A stretch of DNA of 64,000 bases, from assembly GCF_963678835.1 (NCBI RefSeq), contig NZ_OY787469.1, forward strand, positions 1,736,001 to 1,800,000, written 5' to 3'. Position numbers and translations under genes: made by a program. Below the pieces are notes generated by a model, which worked only from the letters and a program-made list of their open reading frames with translations, was not told the DNA's origin and made no database searches. The stretch is from an uncultured Desulfuromonas sp. Lineage in GTDB: Bacteria > Desulfobacterota > Desulfuromonadia > Desulfuromonadales > Desulfuromonadaceae. Shown piece after piece: positions 51,981 through 61,168 of this stretch; position 1 is the first letter of the stretch; each line of letters opens with the position of its first letter.

Positions 51981-53870
51981 ATGATGTTGTCTATGCCACC
52001 AAATAATCGAATCGCCATCCTCCCGGAAACCTTGTGCAATCAGATTGCTGCGGGTGAAGTTGTTGAACGGCCTGCGTCTGTTGTAAAGGAGCTGGTGGAG
52101 AACGCTCTGGATGCCCAGGCAACCGAGGTGACTGTTGATGTTGAGCGCGGGGGCAAGAAGAAAATCCGCGTCAGTGACAATGGTTTCGGTATGAGCAAGG
52201 AAGATCTTTTCTTATGTTTTGAACGCCATGCAACCAGCAAAATTCGCAGTGAGAACGATCTGTTCCATTTGAGCTCTCTAGGGTTTCGTGGTGAAGCTCT
52301 GCCGTCTATTGCTGCGGTTTCACGGCTGGCGGTGGTAAGTGGACAGTCTGGTGAGGAGACGGGCAATCTGCTGGAGCTGGTTGCCGGTGAGGTGCGTCAC
52401 CATGAACCGCAAGCCGCCTCCGTGGGAACGCGTTTTGAGATTCGTGATCTGTTTTTTAATCTGCCTGCCCGACGCAAGTTTTTACGGCGTGATGAAACCG
52501 AATTCGGGCATATCGCCGAAATTATCACCCGTTTGAGTCTCGCGCATCCGCAGGTGCATTTCCGCCTGATCCACAATCAGCGAACGATTCTTGATCTCTA
52601 CCGGCAAAAATCACTCAAGGCCCGCGTAGCTGACGTGCTCGGACGCTCGGTGGTTGAAAAACTGATCGATGTGGAGTGCGGTGATGACAGACTTCAGCTT
52701 TCGGGGTTTATTGGTGACCCGACGTTGAACCGTTCCTCCACGCAGGGGATCTACAGTTTTATTAATGGTCGTTTTGTCAAAGATCGGGTGTTGCAGCATG
52801 CCATTCTTGACGGTTATCGTCATTTGTTGATGAAGGGGCGTTATCCGGTGTGTGTTCTGTTTCTTGCTCTTGAGCCGGAAAACGTTGACGTTAATGTCCA
52901 TCCGACTAAGCATGAGGTTCGTTTTCATGACCAGCGCGGGGTGCATGATTTTGTCAGCTCGTCTCTGCGTCAGCAGCTGCGTCGCCATCAGGAGGTGCCT
53001 GTTTGTGATGATGAGCTGCAAAGCCCCCCCGTTGTTGCTCCACCAGCAACGCCTGCGGAGCAGCCCAATCTCAATCTTCATCGTGTCAATACACCTCCTC
53101 CGGTGGTTTCGCCCTTCACCGGTGAGAGAAAAGCCGCTGTTTGTGTGCCGTCGCCAGCTGCCGGCCGGGTTCACGAGTCGTGCTCTGGTTATGAAGAGGA
53201 CGTTAAGCCGGATTCCGTCATCTCAGTTCCACCCGTTTGTGAGCCTGCTGATGGTGAAAACACACTGGATATGGATAGATCCTCGGCGTATTTTTCCTCA
53301 CTGCGTGTTATCGGTCAGTTTCATCGCAGTTATATCCTGTGTGAAGATGGTGCTGATCTGGTGTTGATCGACCAACATGCGGCCCATGAACGGATTGGTT
53401 TTGAACGCCTGAAAAATCAGCTTGCCCAGGGGAACATTGAGCAGCAGGAGTTGTTATTTCCCGAAGTGATTGAACTCAACCTACGTGAAGACGCTGAATT
53501 GCAGGAGTCCCTTGAACGCTTTGATTCGTTGGGGTTTGTTCTGGAACCTTTTGGCGGAACAAGTTGGGCCGTGAAAGCGGTTCCGGCTTATATTGAGAAA
53601 AAAGACATTAAAACAATGGTTTGTGACATGCTGACCGACTTTAGTACGATTGGGTCCAGTGACATTTCTCAGCAAGCTATAGACGAGGTTCTGATCAAGA
53701 TGGCCTGCCATGGTATGATTCGTGCAAATCAGGCTTTGCAGGTGAATGAGATGGTCGCGCTACTACGCCAGCTTGATGATGTGGATTTTAACCGCCATTG
53801 TCCTCACGGCCGTCCGGTGATGCAGCGTTTAACACTGCATGACGTGGAAAAGATGTTCAGACGCATATGA
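51981..53870 (+). CDS. mutL: DNA mismatch repair protein MutL
   Basis: The 629-aa protein has the GHKL ATPase domain: IAAGEVVERPASVVKELVEN, DNGFGM, ATSKI and GFRGEALPSIAAVS. The transducer region has NVDVNVHPTKHEVRF. A variable Pro-rich linker leads to the C-terminal dimerisation domain with the endonuclease motif DQHAAHERIGFE, which fits DQHA(X)2E(X)4E, and CPHGRP. It is therefore expected to nick DNA itself, as in bacteria without MutH. No clear ribosome binding site is visible, so the start may be 51981, 51984 or 51993 (MPPNNRIAIL). It overlaps miaA by four bases. Confidence 0.96.
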   Translation: MMLSMPPNNRIAILPETLCNQIAAGEVVERPASVVKELVENALDAQATEVTVDVERGGKKKIRVSDNGFGMSKEDLFLCFERHATSKIRSENDLFHLSSLGFRGEALPSIAAVSRLAVVSGQSGEETGNLLELVAGEVRHHEPQAASVGTRFEIRDLFFNLPARRKFLRRDETEFGHIAEIITRLSLAHPQVHFRLIHNQRTILDLYRQKSLKARVADVLGRSVVEKLIDVECGDDRLQLSGFIGDPTLNRSSTQGIYSFINGRFVKDRVLQHAILDGYRHLLMKGRYPVCVLFLALEPENVDVNVHPTKHEVRFHDQRGVHDFVSSSLRQQLRRHQEVPVCDDELQSPPVVAPPATPAEQPNLNLHRVNTPPPVVSPFTGERKAAVCVPSPAAGRVHESCSGYEEDVKPDSVISVPPVCEPADGENTLDMDRSSAYFSSLRVIGQFHRSYILCEDGADLVLIDQHAAHERIGFERLKNQLAQGNIEQQELLFPEVIELNLREDAELQESLERFDSLGFVLEPFGGTSWAVKAVPAYIEKKDIKTMVCDMLTDFSTIGSSDISQQAIDEVLIKMACHGMIRANQALQVNEMVALLRQLDDVDFNRHCPHGRPVMQRLTLHDVEKMFRRI

Positions 53871-54790
53871 TAGACGATGTCCGGATTCCGCTTGTGGTGG
53901 TCACCGGCCCCACGGCATCGGGGAAAACCGATCTCGCGGTTCACATTGCCCGCCGCTTTCCTGCCGAAGTGATCTCGGCGGATTCGCGTCAAGTGTACCG
54001 ATACATGGATATCGGCACTGCCAAAGCGACGGTGGAAGAACAGCAGGCGGTGCGCCATCATTTGATTGATGTGGTTGACCCCGATGAAAAATTCAGCGTG
54101 GCTAATTTCTCCGATCTGGCTCACGCACGGATTAAAGAAATCCATCAGCGGGGTCATTTGCCTCTTGTTGTTGGCGGTACAGGTCTGTATATTCGTGCCC
54201 TCACTGAGGGCTTGTTGGATCTGCCCGGTGAAAATGAAGCGTTGCGTCGGCGGATGTTGGATGAAGAAGCGCGCTGTTGCGGGATTCTATATCATCGACT
54301 TCAGAGCTGTGACCCGCAGATGGCCCAGCGTCTTCATGCTAACGATGTGACACGGATCGTTCGGGCTCTGGAAATTTTTGAATTGACGGGGACACCGCTG
54401 TCGCAGTGGCAGCTGGAGCACGGTTTTAAAGAACAGCCTTACCGGGTGCTTAAAGTGGCCGTCGGCATGGATAGGGCTGAACTGTATGACCGGATCAACC
54501 GCCGAGTGGTGCAGATGATGGATCAGGGGCTGGTGGTGGAAACGCGTCAGTTGCTTGATCGAGGCTACTCGCCTGAGCTCAAGTCAATGCGTACCATTGG
54601 CTATCAACAGGCGATCCGCTATGTGAAAAATGACGTCACACGAGAGGCCGCGATCGCAGACATTCAGCAGGAAACCCGTCGTTACGCCAAGCGACAGTTG
54701 ACATGGTTTCGCAAAGATAAGTCGATTATTTGGGTTGATTACGATAGTAGGTTTGATAGTATCCTTGCATGGATTGAAGATTTTATTTAA
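53867..54790 (+). CDS. miaA: tRNA dimethylallyltransferase
   Basis: The 307-aa enzyme adds a dimethylallyl group to A37 of tRNAs reading U-starting codons. It has the P-loop VVTGPTASGKTDLA, the substrate-site segment ISADSRQVYRYMDIGTAKAT and the anticodon-arm-binding part RIVRALEIFELTGTPLSQWQ, plus QQETRRYAKRQLTWFRKD. ATGA overlaps the mutL stop. The order mutL-miaA-hfq is widely conserved. Confidence 0.97.
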   Translation: MIDDVRIPLVVVTGPTASGKTDLAVHIARRFPAEVISADSRQVYRYMDIGTAKATVEEQQAVRHHLIDVVDPDEKFSVANFSDLAHARIKEIHQRGHLPLVVGGTGLYIRALTEGLLDLPGENEALRRRMLDEEARCCGILYHRLQSCDPQMAQRLHANDVTRIVRALEIFELTGTPLSQWQLEHGFKEQPYRVLKVAVGMDRAELYDRINRRVVQMMDQGLVVETRQLLDRGYSPELKSMRTIGYQQAIRYVKNDVTREAAIADIQQETRRYAKRQLTWFRKDKSIIWVDYDSRFDSILAWIEDFI

Positions 54791-54816
54791 ATGCATTTAT
54801 TGAAGGAGTGAAGGTC

Positions 54817-55050
54817 ATGGCAAAAACACCGTTTAATATTCAAGATCAGTATTTGAACCAGGCACGCAAAGAGCGTGTTAAGATTACCGTTGTCATGATG
54901 TCGGGTGAACAGTTGCAGGGTTATATCAAATCGTTTGATAATTTCTGCGTACTGATTGAGAGTGGCGGCGATTTTTTGCTGTATAAACACGCGATTTCAT
55001 CCATTACCTCAGCCGACGGCTTGTTCAAGTTACATGGCGGACGCGATTAG
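54817..55050 (+). CDS. hfq: RNA chaperone Hfq
   Basis: The 77-aa Sm-like protein forms hexamers that pair small RNAs with mRNAs. It begins MAKTPFNIQDQYLNQARKER and has VTIT-like VKITVVMMSGEQLQGYIKSF and LLYKHAISSI, the Sm1 and Sm2 motifs. Sm2 reads LLYKHAI, close to the YKHA consensus. The C-terminus is short. GAAGGAG lies before the ATG at 54817, and a terminator follows at 55078. Confidence 0.97.
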   Translation: MAKTPFNIQDQYLNQARKERVKITVVMMSGEQLQGYIKSFDNFCVLIESGGDFLLYKHAISSITSADGLFKLHGGRD

Positions 55051-55077
55051 TGTCGACCGCTTCATACGTTAGCGACA

Positions 55078-55115
55078 GGCCCCCGACTGGAGTGCAGCGG
55101 GGGCCTTCTTTGTTT
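55078..55115 (+). terminator. Rho-independent terminator after hfq
   Basis: GGCCCCCG and CGGGGGCC form an 8-bp G+C stem, extended by CTG/CAG inside a larger loop, followed by TTCTTTGTTT. It ends the mutL-miaA-hfq operon. Confidence 0.88.
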
Positions 55116-55125
55116 CAGGCCGACT

Positions 55126-56424
55126 ATGTTGGAAATTGATTCCGTAGATCAAGGAAGTATTGCCGATCAGCTAGAGCTGTGTCGTGGCGATTTTTTGCTG
55201 GCAGTGAACGGCGAAGAAGTTCATGACCAGATTGATTATGAGTTGTTGCTTCGCGGGGAAGCGCTGGTTCTTGATATTGAGAAGCAGGACGGTCAATTAT
55301 GGGAACTCGACTTTGAAAAAGATGAAGAGGAGCCCCTGGGCCTCCACTTTGATGCACCACGTCCCCGGCAGTGCCGTAACCTCTGTCAGTTCTGTTTTGT
55401 CCGCCAGTTGCCTGACGGGATGCGTGATAGCCTCTATGTGCGTGATGATGACTATCGTTATTCGTATCTGTACGGTGCCTATATCAGTCTGACCAACTTA
55501 AGTGAAGACGATATTTCACGCATTCTCCGTCAGCAGCTTTCTCCGTTGTATGTCTCGGTGCATGCCTCGGACAAAACCGTACGCAGCTCTTTGCTCGGTC
55601 GTCCCGTGGAGTCGCCGATACCGTTGTTGAAGCGATTGATTGCCGGAGGGATTGAGTTGCATACCCAGATTGTCCTGTGTCCCGGTGTCAATGATGGTGT
55701 GGTATTGGAACAGACCATTGATGCGCTGGCAGCCTTGTTTCCGCAGGTTAAGACGCTGGCCGTGGTTCCCGTCGGCTTGACTGGACATCGTCATGCCTTG
55801 CCGCAGTTGCAGCAGTTTACGGCCGAGCAGTGTCGCGAGGTGATTACTCTTATTAACGCTAAGCAGCAGTGTTTGATGCGGGAGTACGACAGCCGGTTTG
55901 TTTTTGCCGCCGATGAATTTTATCTGCAGGGGCAGGTCGACTTTCCCGACCTGGCGGATTATGAAGCGTTAGACCAGATTGAAAACGGTGTCGGCCTGGT
56001 TGCTTTGTTTCGCCATGAAGAGCAGGAAGTTCTGGCAGAACCGGCCGATTATACCGACTTCACTATGGGGATTGTTACTGGTCGCTCCGCCGCAGGTGAG
56101 TTGAGTCGTTTTTCTCATCGGTTCAATCAACATACGGGGAGCCGTTTGCAGGTTTTTGTCGTTGATAACCATTTTTTTGCCGGTGGGGTCACAGTGGCTG
56201 GACTCCTGACAGGGCAAGACCTTGTGGAGCAGTTACAGGGGCAGAAACTTCCTGAACTTCTACTGATTCCCGATATCATGTGCCGCGAAGGCCAGGATGT
56301 CCTGCTGGATGATATGACTCTTGATGATCTCGCTGAAACCCTTGATGTTGAAATAGCCAAGATTCCCCCCTCCCCATGGGGGATTGCTGATTTCGTCGCA
56401 TATTATCAGGATGTGACGGCCTAA
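55126..56424 (+). CDS. DUF512-family radical SAM protein with PDZ domain
   Basis: The 432-aa protein starts with a PDZ-like segment (IDSVDQGSIADQLELCRGDF), then a radical SAM-like region with CRNLCQFCFVRQLP (a C-x3-C-x2-C cluster motif) and the DUF512 domain (ending in KIPPSPWGIADFV). Members are widespread in anaerobes and their reaction is unknown. The PDZ domain without a signal peptide suggests binding of a protein partner in the cytoplasm. It starts 76 bases after hfq, past a terminator. Confidence 0.92.
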   Translation: MLEIDSVDQGSIADQLELCRGDFLLAVNGEEVHDQIDYELLLRGEALVLDIEKQDGQLWELDFEKDEEEPLGLHFDAPRPRQCRNLCQFCFVRQLPDGMRDSLYVRDDDYRYSYLYGAYISLTNLSEDDISRILRQQLSPLYVSVHASDKTVRSSLLGRPVESPIPLLKRLIAGGIELHTQIVLCPGVNDGVVLEQTIDALAALFPQVKTLAVVPVGLTGHRHALPQLQQFTAEQCREVITLINAKQQCLMREYDSRFVFAADEFYLQGQVDFPDLADYEALDQIENGVGLVALFRHEEQEVLAEPADYTDFTMGIVTGRSAAGELSRFSHRFNQHTGSRLQVFVVDNHFFAGGVTVAGLLTGQDLVEQLQGQKLPELLLIPDIMCREGQDVLLDDMTLDDLAETLDVEIAKIPPSPWGIADFVAYYQDVTA

Positions 56425-56439
56425 CTACAGGATAACCAC

Positions 56440-57219
56440 ATGGAAACTCCCGAACAGATGATTGAACAGGCGACTGAGATGTTGGAGCAGGGGCAGGGGC
56501 GGCAGGCCGTTGAACTGCTGACGCGTGCCCATCGCCAATTTGGCGACAACGAAGAAGTGATTGTCTTGTTGGCCGAGGCCTACGCTGAAAACCGTCAGCC
56601 GCGTAAAGCGTTACAGTTGCTGGAACGCTTTGGCCGTGAGGCTGCGGCTGGCGCTGAGCTGGTGTTGGCTCTGGGGGATGAGTATTATGCTCAGGATCAG
56701 GTCGCCCCGGCGCGCAAAACCTATGAACGCCTTGTCTCTTCTGCAAATCATGCGGCGGAGGCTCTGGTGCGGTTGGGGTTGTTGTGTTTTTCCGAACAGG
56801 ATTACGCTGCGGCAAAAAATTATTTTGATCAGGCACTGCAGGCCGATCCCTCTTGTGGGGCTGCGTTGAATTCGTTGGGCGATTTATGCCTTGAGCAAAA
56901 TGATTCGATCGGGGCGAAAACGTGGTACCTCAAAGCGTTGGCCGTTGACGATGAAGATGTTGAAGCGTCCGGCAACCTTGCCGAACTAAGTTATGAAACC
57001 GGCCAGTTGGAGGAGGCTGAACGCTATGCCCGGCAGGCTGTGAACCTCGACCCGGGGTATGCCCCGGCTTGGCTGACCTTAGGCTATCTGTATTTAGATC
57101 AGGATCGTGAACGTGATGCGGCGCGCTGTTTTGAGACCTTTCTGCGCTGGGAGAAAAGTCCAGCCGCCAATGATATTATTATTGAAGTCAAAGCGGTTCT
57201 GGAGGCTCTTCGTGACTAA
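56440..57219 (+). CDS. TPR-repeat protein
   Basis: The 259-aa protein consists of about seven TPR-like repeats, e.g. EQATEMLEQGQGRQAVELLT, ALVRLGLLCFSEQDYAAAKN and SLGDLCLEQNDSIGAKTWYL. No signal peptide or membrane helix. It follows the DUF512 gene by 15 bases and overlaps the CxxC protein by 8 bases. Function unknown; likely a scaffold. Confidence 0.88.
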   Translation: METPEQMIEQATEMLEQGQGRQAVELLTRAHRQFGDNEEVIVLLAEAYAENRQPRKALQLLERFGREAAAGAELVLALGDEYYAQDQVAPARKTYERLVSSANHAAEALVRLGLLCFSEQDYAAAKNYFDQALQADPSCGAALNSLGDLCLEQNDSIGAKTWYLKALAVDDEDVEASGNLAELSYETGQLEEAERYARQAVNLDPGYAPAWLTLGYLYLDQDRERDAARCFETFLRWEKSPAANDIIIEVKAVLEALRD

Positions 57220-57547
57220 TTCACACATCCGACCCGGCACGCCGGAGTGGGAAGAGCTGTGTCAGCGCTGTGGTCGCTGCTGTTATGAAAAACTCGATTA
57301 TTGCGGCGAGATTTTTTATACCGCATCGCCTTGTCCCCATCTCGATATGTCGCCACCGCGGTGTCGTGTCTATCACAATCGAACCGTAAAACAGCCCGAT
57401 TGTGCGGCGTTGACGCCGGACATTATTTCCATGGGTGTGTTGCCTCAGGATTGCCCCTACCGACGTTTCGCGCCTGATTCCCCCCTGCCAAAATCGTCCA
57501 GCGAACTTCCTGACGAAATACGCCGACAACTCAATCTTGACACCTAG
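57212..57547 (+). CDS. YkgJ-family cysteine-cluster protein
   Basis: The 111-aa protein has the zinc/iron-chelating cysteine pattern of the YkgJ family: CQRCGRCCYEKLDYCGE, CPHLD and RCRVYHNR, plus later C at DCAALTPD and QDCPYRRF. The start is GTG at 57212 with GGAGG upstream. The TAG stop is followed at once by MITE copy 3, so the native C-terminus may be altered. Confidence 0.85.
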   Translation: MTNSHIRPGTPEWEELCQRCGRCCYEKLDYCGEIFYTASPCPHLDMSPPRCRVYHNRTVKQPDCAALTPDIISMGVLPQDCPYRRFAPDSPLPKSSSELPDEIRRQLNLDT

Positions 57548-57700
57548 CAGGCTGTTGAAAAACAGCCTATGGCGCCCATAAATGGGCGACAAAAATCAAG
57601 AATAGGTCTTCAAATGATTGATTTTGTAAGCAAGACGGAAATCGAATTTTCGGCTTGCGCCGTTAAAAAGGTCTCGGATGGGACGTTTTTAACAATCTGC
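57548..57700 (+). mobile_element. 153-bp MITE, copy 3
   Basis: Begins CAGGCTGTTGAAAAA directly after the TAG stop of the upstream gene (CTAG at 57544-57547) and ends TTTTTAACAATCTGC. It is in the same orientation as copy 2 and is more diverged, with a degenerate right end. Confidence 0.78.
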
Positions 57701-57730
57701 CCGTCCGTCAGCATAGTTGAAATTGTCCAT

Positions 57731-57843
57731 TGTAGGAGCGGCTTCAGCCGAGAATTCCCATCATAAAAAAGATCAATGACCAGAACAATTCGCGAATAAA
57801 TTCGCTCCTGCAGATGCTCTTTCCGATGACAAAATTGAGTGTG
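57731..57843 (+). repeat. Dispersed palindromic element, copy B
   Basis: Starts TGTAGGAGCG and has the inverted end CGCTCCTGCA at 57803-57812; similarity to 18341-18447 continues to about 57843. The interior has GCTTCAGCCG and an inverted AATTC/GAATT pattern. Confidence 0.72.
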
Positions 57844-58125
57844 TCTCGTATCCTGTTCTGATCATTGTTTGTGTGGATTTAGAATCATTTTTGATGCTGT
57901 CAAAGCGTGCCGCCGCAGGTCTGGCTTGAGTTGAACTGAAGAGGCCGGTCGTAAATAGTGGCAAAAAGGGACAGAATAAACCACACTGGACGCTGGGATG
58001 TTTTAATCGGGGTGGCTTATGTTAGGTTGCTTTCTTATGAGTGAAAAGGCATAATTGTTTTTTCATTTGAATCGGACTGATTCTGGGAATGTTTTTCTCG
58101 CTCCGGAGAGAAATGTGTTTTCTGC
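57844..58125. other. Intergenic stretch upstream of the AsmA gene
   Basis: No gene is visible. The end of this stretch leads to the promoter-like element at 58126. Confidence 0.4.
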
Positions 58126-58131
58126 TATACT
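58126..58131 (+). promoter_or_regulatory. Extended -10 promoter element of the AsmA gene
   Basis: TGCTATACT is an extended -10 box (TG, one base, TATACT at 58126-58131) about 85 bases before the ATG. No strong -35 box is present. The stretch just after it contains a GCAGG...CCTGC hairpin (58140-58162) resembling the MITE end. Confidence 0.4.
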
Positions 58132-58189
58132 TAGCTCTAGCAGGCTGGTGAAAACACCCTGCGAGCAAGCAATCGGCCTGTAAAGTGAT

Positions 58190-58203
58190 GTCACTCAAGT
58201 GAC
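58190..58203. promoter_or_regulatory. Perfect palindrome near the ribosome binding site
   Basis: GTCACT and AGTGAC are perfect 6-base arms around CA, ending 13 bases before the ATG at 58216 and just before GGTGAGGAG. It could be an operator or fold in the leader mRNA. Confidence 0.4.
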
Positions 58204-58215
58204 GAGGTGAGGAGT

Positions 58216-60612
58216 ATGGGCAACAGAGTTTTAAAGTATCTCAGTGTTTTTGCCCTGTTGTCCGTGTTTGTTTTGGGGGGGGTGGTCATTGTTGCCCACT
58301 TTCTGGTAACCCCCGAACGGATTCGCGATGCGGTTATTCCTGTCTTGGAGCAAAAGCTTCAACGAAAAGTTCATCTTGCGAGTGTGGATGTCAGCCTATT
58401 TTCCGGGGTGACTCTGAATCATCTGGCTGTTGTCGATCCTGACGATGATACCCTGCTTGTCTCTGCCGACAAGGTGGTGATGCGTTACCAGCTGTGGCCG
58501 CTTCTGTTGCAGCGGGTGGTGATTGATGAAGTGCGCATCGAACATCCGAAACTCAACGTCGAGCGACGTGCCGGCGGTGAGTGGAACCTGACCTTTCTGT
58601 CTTTACCTGCTTCTCCGCCCAAAGTACAGACGGCATCACTGGCGCCTTCCGCAGCAGAGGCTGGGATAGACCTGTTGGTTTCCGACCTCTATATCAGTCA
58701 GGGCGAAGTGCTTTTCAAGGATTACACGTTTGGCACTCCTGCCCATATCTATAAGTTTTCCCAGTTTGACTTACGGCTCGGTAATGTGTCGTTTGACCGC
58801 AAATCCAGCATTGTTTTGTGGGGTAAATTCAACGGTGCCCCCGTGGATATTGAGGGGACGTTTGCTCTCGGGTCTCAGAGTTTTGACCTTGAACTGATTA
58901 CGGACGGTCTGGATCTGATTCCGTTGCAACCCTATTATCAACAATACCTTGATGGCCGTCTTGATGGCTTGATCCTTGACGCCGAATTACGTGTGCATGG
59001 CGGTGTTACAGCGCCTCTGGAGGTGTCTGGAAAGGTGGTGGCTCGCAATCTTGATCTGGTGCTGAATCGTCTGAAATCATGGCCGCTGCAGGGCCACCAA
59101 ATCGATTTTGATGTTGATCTGGGCTTTGATGCTGCCCGCCAACGTCTTGATGTGGCGACATTGAATATTGATATGAATGGGATTCAACTTCAGGCTCTGG
59201 GGGCCGTCACCGGGTTGAATGAACAGCCTGCTGTCGATTTGAAAATCATGACCCCTCAATGGTCGCTGCGTCGCCTTGTTCAGGAGCTACCGCCTTCGTT
59301 GAGTCGGAAGCTGGCGGGCTATGATCCCGCCGGTACCGTCGATGGTGAATGGGTCTTGCAGGGACCGACCTCTCTGGGCAAAGGGTTGTTGAAGCAGGGG
59401 CGATTGGAGTTGTCGGCGGTTCAACTGTCCGTCGATAAGTGGCGTCCCCGTTTTGATGGGCGACTGGACTTGACCGGCCGAAAGCTGGATGGCCAGGATT
59501 TGACCATCGCTCTTGGTGACAACCGGTTGTCCGTCACCCTGCAAAGTGACGATTGGCAGCGCGCGATGCCGCGTTTCACGGTTCAGTTGCGTAGCGACCA
59601 ATTTGATGCGACACCCCAAACCAGTGGGACCTCGGTACGCATTACTGAGGCTTCTCCTGGACTTGGAACCTCTGGAAACGGCGGCTCGGCGGGTTACCGG
59701 GAACAGCATGAGCCCGGGCCTGTCCAGCTGCCGGTGATGATCAGTGGAGATGTGGCCATTGAGCAGCTGAAATGGAACAACGTGCGGGTCGATGGCCTGC
59801 GGGGCCAGTTTGCCGTGGATCAGAATGTTCTCAGTGTGGACACTTTGGTGGGCCGACTGGCGTCAGGAACATTTCGTTGTGCCGGTCGGGTCGATCTGAA
59901 TCGGCAGGGTTTTGTCTATCAGGGGCATGGTGAAGCGCGTGACGTTAACCTCAGTGAATTTGTGGCCCAGGTGCAGCCGAAAAAACAGGGTTCTCTGTTT
60001 GGCACCGCACAGCTGAACATGGACTTTAATGGCGCTGGTACACAATCGCTGCGCATTCAGCAGAATCTGGCCGGTAACGGTGAATTCACGATTGCTGATG
60101 GCCGTATGGAGGGCACCGCGTTGATGAAGCAGCTGGCCGCTCTGTTGGTATTGCCGGAATTTTCTGTCTTCAGTTTTAAAGAGGGGACGGGAACCTTTAC
60201 CCTGCGCACCGGCGGTCAGCTTGATTATATCAGCCAATTCTCTGGGAGTCGCTCTCGCCTGAAATCTCAGGGGACTGTGCAGTTGACCAAGGAGATTAAC
60301 AGCACTCTCGATGTCTATCTGTCGCCTGCCATGGTGGAGAAATTGAATCCTGGGGCTGCGGTTAAAAAATATATGGTGGAACACGATGGGTGGGGACGTG
60401 TTCCCTTAACAATTTCAGGGCGTTATGATCGACCACAATTGAGTTATAATATAGCGGTTTTGGGGCAGAAAGCCAGTGAGGTGGTGACCCGGAAACTGCA
60501 GGAACGGCTTCAAAAACACACCGGCGATAACACGACGGAACCTTTGGCTAAGCCAGCTGCTGATTTAATTAACTCTGCGTTAAAAGAATTGCTTGGGCCG
60601 GTAAAAGACTGA
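58216..60612 (+). CDS. AsmA-family envelope protein
   Basis: The 798-aa protein has an N-terminal membrane anchor (YLSVFALLSVFVLGGVVIVA), then a long predominantly beta periplasmic region. It contains the AsmA N-terminal domain (VHLASVDVSLFSGVTLNHLA) and, near the end, the AsmA_2/DUF3971-like segment (GNGEFTIADGRMEGTALMKQ). AsmA-like proteins are thought to move phospholipids between inner and outer membranes. The ATG at 58216 has a GGTGAGGAG site. It is followed by a small PilZ gene. Confidence 0.9.
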   Translation: MGNRVLKYLSVFALLSVFVLGGVVIVAHFLVTPERIRDAVIPVLEQKLQRKVHLASVDVSLFSGVTLNHLAVVDPDDDTLLVSADKVVMRYQLWPLLLQRVVIDEVRIEHPKLNVERRAGGEWNLTFLSLPASPPKVQTASLAPSAAEAGIDLLVSDLYISQGEVLFKDYTFGTPAHIYKFSQFDLRLGNVSFDRKSSIVLWGKFNGAPVDIEGTFALGSQSFDLELITDGLDLIPLQPYYQQYLDGRLDGLILDAELRVHGGVTAPLEVSGKVVARNLDLVLNRLKSWPLQGHQIDFDVDLGFDAARQRLDVATLNIDMNGIQLQALGAVTGLNEQPAVDLKIMTPQWSLRRLVQELPPSLSRKLAGYDPAGTVDGEWVLQGPTSLGKGLLKQGRLELSAVQLSVDKWRPRFDGRLDLTGRKLDGQDLTIALGDNRLSVTLQSDDWQRAMPRFTVQLRSDQFDATPQTSGTSVRITEASPGLGTSGNGGSAGYREQHEPGPVQLPVMISGDVAIEQLKWNNVRVDGLRGQFAVDQNVLSVDTLVGRLASGTFRCAGRVDLNRQGFVYQGHGEARDVNLSEFVAQVQPKKQGSLFGTAQLNMDFNGAGTQSLRIQQNLAGNGEFTIADGRMEGTALMKQLAALLVLPEFSVFSFKEGTGTFTLRTGGQLDYISQFSGSRSRLKSQGTVQLTKEINSTLDVYLSPAMVEKLNPGAAVKKYMVEHDGWGRVPLTISGRYDRPQLSYNIAVLGQKASEVVTRKLQERLQKHTGDNTTEPLAKPAADLINSALKELLGPVKD

Positions 60613-60668
60613 TCTAAGGTCAGCTCTAATCATTATATTCGGTGTCGAGGAGCAGGAGTAGAGCCAAT

Positions 60669-60995
60669 ATGGTTGATAAGCGCCGTAAGGGGCGAGTAAA
60701 AAAACGCTTACGTATCCTCTATGGAACCGAAAGTCCATCCAAGGTTGGTTTTACGTCCGATATTTCCGGTTCCGGTCTGTGTATCAAGTCTTTTATTGTT
60801 TATAAGCCTGGGGCTTTGGTGCTTATGGAGTTGGAATTGCCCAACGGTGACGTTGCGCGTCTTGAGGGTCGTGTCCACTGGGCTCGTAAAGTGCCGCCGG
60901 ATCTGCTGCGCAAAGTGAAACACGCCGGTATGGGGATCAAGATCGTCAGCTTTCTCAGTGGTCGTGACGCCTATCTTGAGATGTGTCAGAGCTAA
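60669..60995 (+). CDS. Small PilZ-domain protein
   Basis: The 108-aa protein is essentially one PilZ domain: RRKGRVKKRLRILYG supplies the RxxxR motif region and TSDISGSGLCIKS the (D/N)xSxxG motif, both required for cyclic di-GMP binding. It has no other domain and presumably acts on a partner. The start ATG at 60669 is preceded by a GGAGCAGGAG sequence about 15 bases upstream. It is the second PilZ protein of the window. Confidence 0.85.
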   Translation: MVDKRRKGRVKKRLRILYGTESPSKVGFTSDISGSGLCIKSFIVYKPGALVLMELELPNGDVARLEGRVHWARKVPPDLLRKVKHAGMGIKIVSFLSGRDAYLEMCQS

Positions 60996-61168
60996 CCTGA
61001 CAACCGGCTGTTTTTTCATCGTGCCAACCTTCAATTCCGCGGTGTCCACGGTTGCCCGAACCTACGCTCTATGGTAGTTTTGGTGAGGTGTTGAGGCCCG
61101 TGGATCTCTTCTGTCTGTTTCCTTTTTTGAGTTTTTTGCAAAAACCTCTTTTAGTAGCGATAAATTTT

